Part shown: one piece after another, positions 5,173 through 7,838 of the stretch
Numbering within the stretch: the stretch's first letter is position 1
Layout: the number at the start of each line of letters is the position of its first letter
Assembly: GCA_017558165.1 (NCBI GenBank)
Contig: JAFYWE010000195.1
Span: 1-7,838, forward strand
Reading direction: 5' to 3'
DNA: 7,838 bases
DNA from: Bacteroidaceae bacterium
GTDB taxonomy: Bacteria > Bacteroidota > Bacteroidia > Bacteroidales > Bacteroidaceae
Made by a program: the position numbers and the translations under genes
The notes under the pieces: generated by a model
Database searches by the model: none
What the model saw: the letters and a program-made list of their open reading frames with translations, nothing else
What the model was told of the DNA's origin: nothing

Positions 5173-6528
5173 ATGGACAAGAATCTTGATAGAAGAGCCT
5201 TGGAGTATCACTCCGACGGGCGCGCAGGAAAAACCGGCATAAGCCCCACCAAACCGTTCGGGACAGTCGAGGACCTCTCACTCGCCTACACACCCGGCGT
5301 TGCCGCACCCGTAAAGGAGATAAACCAGGACCGTTGGAAGGCCTACCGATACACGAACAAGGGCAACCTTGTGGCAGTCGTCACCAACGGCAGCGCTGTA
5401 CTTGGCGTGGGCAATGTGGGCGCCTTGGCGGCAAAGCCGGTGATGGAGGGCAAAGCCATGCTCTTCAAGGTTCTTGCCGACATTGATGCTTTTGACATTG
5501 AGCTTAGCGACGAGGAGCCCGACAGGCTTGTAGCCACCATCCAGGCCATTGCCCCCACTTTCGGCGGCATCAACCTCGAGGACATCAAGGCGCCGGAATG
5601 CTTCTACATTGAGGAGAGGCTCAAGGGACTGCTTGACATCCCCGTACTGCACGATGACCAGCACGGCACGGCCATAGTGATTGCAGCCGCACTCACCAAT
5701 GCATGCCATATTACAGGCAAGAGGATTGAGGATATCAGGATTGTCATCTGCGGTGCAGGAGCGGCCGGCATATCCACAGCGAGGATGCTCAAGCGCATTG
5801 GCGCCAAAAGAGAAAACATCATCATGGTAGACAGTAAGGGCGTGATAAGCACTGCGCGCAAAGACTTGAACAGCCTGAAGACGGAATTTGCCATTGAGAC
5901 GCAGTGCAGCACACTGTCGCAGGCCATGATAAATGCCGATGCCTTCATAGGCGTATCGAAAGGCAATATACTCAAAAGCTCGGACATAGAGACAATGGCC
6001 GATAGTCCAATCATTTTCGCGCTTGCCAACCCCACCCCAGAGATAGACTACGAGCGTGCACTTGCGACCCGACCCGACGCAATCATAGCCACCGGGCGTA
6101 CCGACAAGCCTAACCAGATAAACAACTCGCTTGTATTCCCCTACCTGTTCCGCGGAGCACTCGACACATACTCGACAACAATCAACGAACAGATGCAGAT
6201 TGCTGCCGTGAACGCAATAGCACTCATCGCAAGGGAGCCTGCCGACATTGAAATAGAAAAGAAATACGGCAAGAAGTTCGAGTTCGGGCGCGAATACCTG
6301 TTGCCAAAGATGGGCGACAAGCGCTTGCTCACCGATGTCACGATGGCCGTTGCACAGGCCGCAATGGATAGCGGGGTCGCAAGACGCAGGATTGCCTCGT
6401 TGAACGAATACCGCTGTTGCCTGTCATCAAGGGTCGACAACGAGAATTTCTTCAGCAGCGAGAGGATAAGGCATCACAGCAAGACAAGAGGCCATGCCGG
6501 ATGCGAGAACCGTAAATGCGAACTATAA
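5173..6528 (+). CDS. Malic enzyme (NAD(P)-dependent), single-domain form
   Basis: Malic enzyme converts malate to pyruvate and CO2 while reducing NAD(P), linking the C4 acids to pyruvate. The catalytic part is intact: LAYTPGVAAP (38-46) with Tyr39, VMEGKAMLFK (90-99) with Lys94, NLEDIKAPE (134-142) with metal-binding Glu136/Asp137, LHDDQHGTA (159-167) with Asp161/162, the nucleotide loop GAGAAGIST (194-202), ALANPTPEI (283-291) and GRTDKPNQINNSL (308-320). The start is the first Met before the SDGRAGKTGISP segment. Residues 405-420 (ARRRIASLNEYRCCLSSR) match the usual end of the malic domain. Bacteroidales homologues typically run on into a phosphotransacetylase-like domain (about 760 residues in all). 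Here that domain is absent and a 30-residue basic, His/Cys-containing tail with no family resemblance ends the protein. Neither other plus frame downstream continues the lost domain, so this is a short form and not a simple frameshift. Confidence 0.93.
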   Translation: MDKNLDRRALEYHSDGRAGKTGISPTKPFGTVEDLSLAYTPGVAAPVKEINQDRWKAYRYTNKGNLVAVVTNGSAVLGVGNVGALAAKPVMEGKAMLFKVLADIDAFDIELSDEEPDRLVATIQAIAPTFGGINLEDIKAPECFYIEERLKGLLDIPVLHDDQHGTAIVIAAALTNACHITGKRIEDIRIVICGAGAAGISTARMLKRIGAKRENIIMVDSKGVISTARKDLNSLKTEFAIETQCSTLSQAMINADAFIGVSKGNILKSSDIETMADSPIIFALANPTPEIDYERALATRPDAIIATGRTDKPNQINNSLVFPYLFRGALDTYSTTINEQMQIAAVNAIALIAREPADIEIEKKYGKKFEFGREYLLPKMGDKRLLTDVTMAVAQAAMDSGVARRRIASLNEYRCCLSSRVDNENFFSSERIRHHSKTRGHAGCENRKCEL

Positions 6529-6539
6529 TACATGAGATC

Positions 6540-6863
6540 ATGAAATACCTGAATGCACAGGACAGCAATAGACGCCATACACTATACCCCATTGAGGAGA
6601 TTGCACTGTTGGGCATAGACCCAAGAACACTCTACGCCCACAAGGAGAGTGAGAGCATGGAGTATGACGATGACGAGTACAACGAGGATTTCGATGACGA
6701 GCCAAGCGAGATTGACGAGGAGCCGTACGACGACTACAACCGCGACGGAGGTAGCGAGATTGACAAGGACTGGTACGAGGAGTATGACCTTACCCTACTC
6801 GACACCGAGCCGTTGTTGAGGCGCGTGGTAATGTACAGCAACCGTAGGAGATATAACGCGTAG
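6540..6863 (+). CDS. Small highly acidic orphan protein
   Basis: I do not recognise this protein. From the ATG at 6540 it has 107 residues; an in-frame ATG at 6516 would add eight (MRTIIHEI) and overlap the malic enzyme end by 13 bp. I prefer 6540, eleven bases after the malic enzyme stop, because it follows an A-rich stretch and reads MKYLNAQ. The N-terminal third is an ordinary mixed segment (PIEEIALLGIDPRTLY). The middle is a run of Asp/Glu/Tyr built from repeats such as EYDDDEYNEDFDDEPSEIDE and PYDDYNRDGGSEID. The C-terminus turns basic (LLRRVVMYSNRRRYNA). There is no signal peptide or membrane segment. It is probably co-transcribed with the malic enzyme. An acidic, disordered cytoplasmic protein is the only inference; no function is proposed. 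Confidence 0.6.
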   Translation: MKYLNAQDSNRRHTLYPIEEIALLGIDPRTLYAHKESESMEYDDDEYNEDFDDEPSEIDEEPYDDYNRDGGSEIDKDWYEEYDLTLLDTEPLLRRVVMYSNRRRYNA

Positions 6864-6865
6864 GG

Positions 6866-7549
6866 TCAGGCATCGACCTGCCCGCGCAACACCTTGCGCT
6901 TGAGGAACACTATCACCGCATAGGCCATTGGCGTACCGAAGAGCACCTCAATGAACAACTTCATGAAGTACTGCAACGCAATCATCAGCAACAGGTCCTC
7001 GGCGGGAAGTATTCCCGCGAAGGCAATGAGCACGAACGGTAAAGAGTCGAACAGGTATGCCACGGCAGAACTTCCTATGGTACGCACCCATAGCCTGCGG
7101 CCGTTCGTGATCTTCTTTATGCGCTCCATAAGCCAAGCGTTCGAGAGCTCACCCAAGAGGAAGCCCACGAGCGAGCCGAGCACCACACGCGGTACATACG
7201 AGAAGATTGTATCATAGGCATTGGCCGTAACATCAAGATAGTCGGGCGCCGGGAGCCATACGCCAATCTGCGTACACAGCACCATGATTATGTTGCACAC
7301 GAAAGTCATCCATATGACCTTGCGCGCCGTACGATAGCCCCAGATCTCGGTGAGCACATCACCGAGCATATATGCAAACGGGAACGTTATTGTGCCCGCA
7401 TCAAAGTAAAAATATCCGAAAAGACTGATGACCTTTACCGCCATCACATTCGACACAAGATAGAGTGTCACAAAGAGAGCCGTAACGACAATAAGAGGCA
7501 TTTCGCCATCTGCTCGGTTTTTGAAAGGGTTTTCCGATACCTTATCCAT
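6866..7549 (-). CDS. Queuosine precursor transporter, YhhQ/VUT family
   Basis: YhhQ-type proteins are inner-membrane carriers that import queuosine precursors (preQ0/preQ1 or related bases) for modification of tRNA wobble G34. The 227-residue protein has about six hydrophobic segments (roughly residues 18-40, 50-65, 78-97, 117-140, 157-181 and 185-215). It has the family signatures FDAGTITFPFAYMLGDVLTE (49-68) followed by IWGYRTAR (69-76), GSLVGFLLGELSNAW (125-139), and RTIGSSAVAYLFDSLPFVLIAFAG (156-179). The start at 7549 (MDKVSENPF) is chosen over an upstream in-frame ATG at 7657 because the extra 36 residues are basic, unlike the family, and overlie the putative promoter. It converges on the acidic-protein gene, with only two bases between the stop codons. 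The exact substrate is not fixed by sequence. Confidence 0.9.
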   Translation of the reverse strand: MDKVSENPFKNRADGEMPLIVVTALFVTLYLVSNVMAVKVISLFGYFYFDAGTITFPFAYMLGDVLTEIWGYRTARKVIWMTFVCNIIMVLCTQIGVWLPAPDYLDVTANAYDTIFSYVPRVVLGSLVGFLLGELSNAWLMERIKKITNGRRLWVRTIGSSAVAYLFDSLPFVLIAFAGILPAEDLLLMIALQYFMKLFIEVLFGTPMAYAVIVFLKRKVLRGQVDA

Positions 7550-7611
7550 AAGTAATGTTTTTTTGCGAGGAGACGCGGTCAACCGCCCGCACCTTCCTCT
7601 GTTTACGGTTG

Positions 7612-7642
7612 CGAAGATACGCAAAAAGAGCGGAATATAAAA
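7612..7642 (-). promoter_or_regulatory. Putative promoter of the YhhQ-family transporter gene
   Basis: On the minus strand TATCTTCG (7619-7612) resembles the Bacteroidetes -7 box TAnnTTTG with one mismatch. The expected -33 position, 19 bases upstream, holds only TTTT (7642-7639). It lies about 60 bp ahead of the ATG at 7549 and overlaps the longer, rejected N-terminal extension. Confidence 0.4.
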
Positions 7643-7644
7643 AT

Positions 7645-7693
7645 ATACGGACCGCAATGGCCGAAAACATGTTCAGCCACAGGCGGTCCGTAT
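7645..7693. repeat. Long hairpin, 11-bp perfect arms plus inner stem
   Basis: ATACGGACCGC (7645-7655) pairs exactly with GCGGTCCGTAT (7683-7693). After a small internal loop, TGGC (7658-7661) pairs with GCCA (7676-7679) around a 14-base loop. Read on the minus strand, the stem is followed by ATTTTTATATT, so it could be an intrinsic terminator for a leftward transcript entering from the right. It ends at the -33 region of the transporter promoter and would insulate it. No T-run follows on the plus strand. Confidence 0.6.
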
Positions 7694-7838
7694 CATAATT
7701 TAGAAGCTGTTTAAATTTATATCGTTAAGTTTTTTATAGAGCAAAAATAGGGTGTTTTATTATTTTTTGTAGGGCGCGTAGCGGGCTACGTAACCGAGAA
7801 AAAGAAGAAAACAGACATTTTTGAATATAAAAAACAAC
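7694..7838. other. AT-rich right edge with a repeated 17-mer and a small hairpin
   Basis: AGAAGCTGTTTAAATTT (7702-7718) repeats the sequence at 1284-1300. Further right come an AT-rich stretch and a CGTAGC-GG-GCTACG palindrome (7777-7790). No gene is visible; a 25-codon open end on the minus strand (7837-7760) is too short to call. It may be the margin of a repeat or insertion sequence continuing beyond the window, but no transposase or terminal inverted repeat is seen. Confidence 0.35.

Noticed and set aside
5278..6440. Minus-strand open frames opposite the malic enzyme (5709-5278, 6035-5604, 6440-6141)
   Set aside because: They overlap a fully conserved malic enzyme frame and show no protein family features.
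6432..6863. Frameshift explaining the missing C-terminal domain of the malic enzyme
   Set aside because: I read both other plus-strand frames after residue 420; neither resumes phosphotransacetylase-like sequence, and the next frame is an unrelated acidic protein.
7550..7657. Longer N-terminus for the YhhQ-family transporter (start at 7657)
   Set aside because: The added 36 residues are basic and unlike the family, and they would overlie the putative -7 box and leader; the Met at 7549 gives the usual length.
7760..7837. Open minus-strand end reading ...GYVARYAPYKK-stop at the right edge
   Set aside because: Only 25 codons are visible and the sequence coincides with a palindrome in a repeat-like region; not enough to call a gene.

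Overview
Most of this window (about 317-7838) looks like one chromosome segment of a Bacteroidales bacterium (Bacteroides/Prevotella/Muribaculaceae-like; family not resolved). The evidence is the kdsC gene of lipopolysaccharide core synthesis, the protein sequence style, a TTTG-N19-TAATTTTG promoter of the Bacteroidetes primary-sigma type ahead of pyrG, absence of clear Shine-Dalgarno sites, and dispersed TGTCATCCCGACAGAGCG / TGTCATTCTGAGCAAAGCG palindromic repeats. Positions 1 to about 316 are different: visibly GC-rich, with the start of a two-subunit class I fumarase and the end of an unknown upstream gene. They join the Bacteroidales sequence in the middle of pyrG, so a chimeric assembly join is the simplest reading.

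Layout: 1-202 (minus) N-terminus of a fumarase/tartrate dehydratase alpha subunit; 202-315 (minus) tail of an unknown gene; join near 311-320; 317-1081 (minus) the synthetase half of CTP synthase pyrG with its promoter and a 9-bp leader inverted repeat; 1082-1760 non-coding with dispersed palindromic repeats. Then, all on minus, comes a likely operon read from right to left: nitroreductase (4830-4294), ProC-like DUF2520 protein (4304-3531), KDO-8-phosphate phosphatase kdsC (3416-2898) and Maf nucleotide pyrophosphatase (2342-1761). Both larger gaps in it are filled by repeats: an inverted pair of REP-like units between the DUF2520 gene and kdsC, and a 92-bp tandem array between kdsC and maf.

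On the plus strand follow a malic enzyme that lacks the phosphotransacetylase-like domain usual in Bacteroidales MaeB (5173-6528) and a small, very acidic orphan protein (6540-6863). They meet, tail to tail and 2 bp apart, a queuosine-precursor transporter of the YhhQ/VUT family (minus, 7549-6866). Upstream of that gene lie a putative promoter, a strong long hairpin, and an AT-rich stretch sharing a 17-mer with 1284-1300.

The protein genes are mostly housekeeping: nucleotide synthesis and nucleotide-pool cleaning, outer-membrane sugar synthesis, central carbon metabolism, tRNA-modification precursor uptake. I see no defence system, CRISPR, RNA gene or complete mobile element. The notable content is non-coding: the structured 92-bp tandem array, repeats nested within repeats, and the pyrG leader palindrome.
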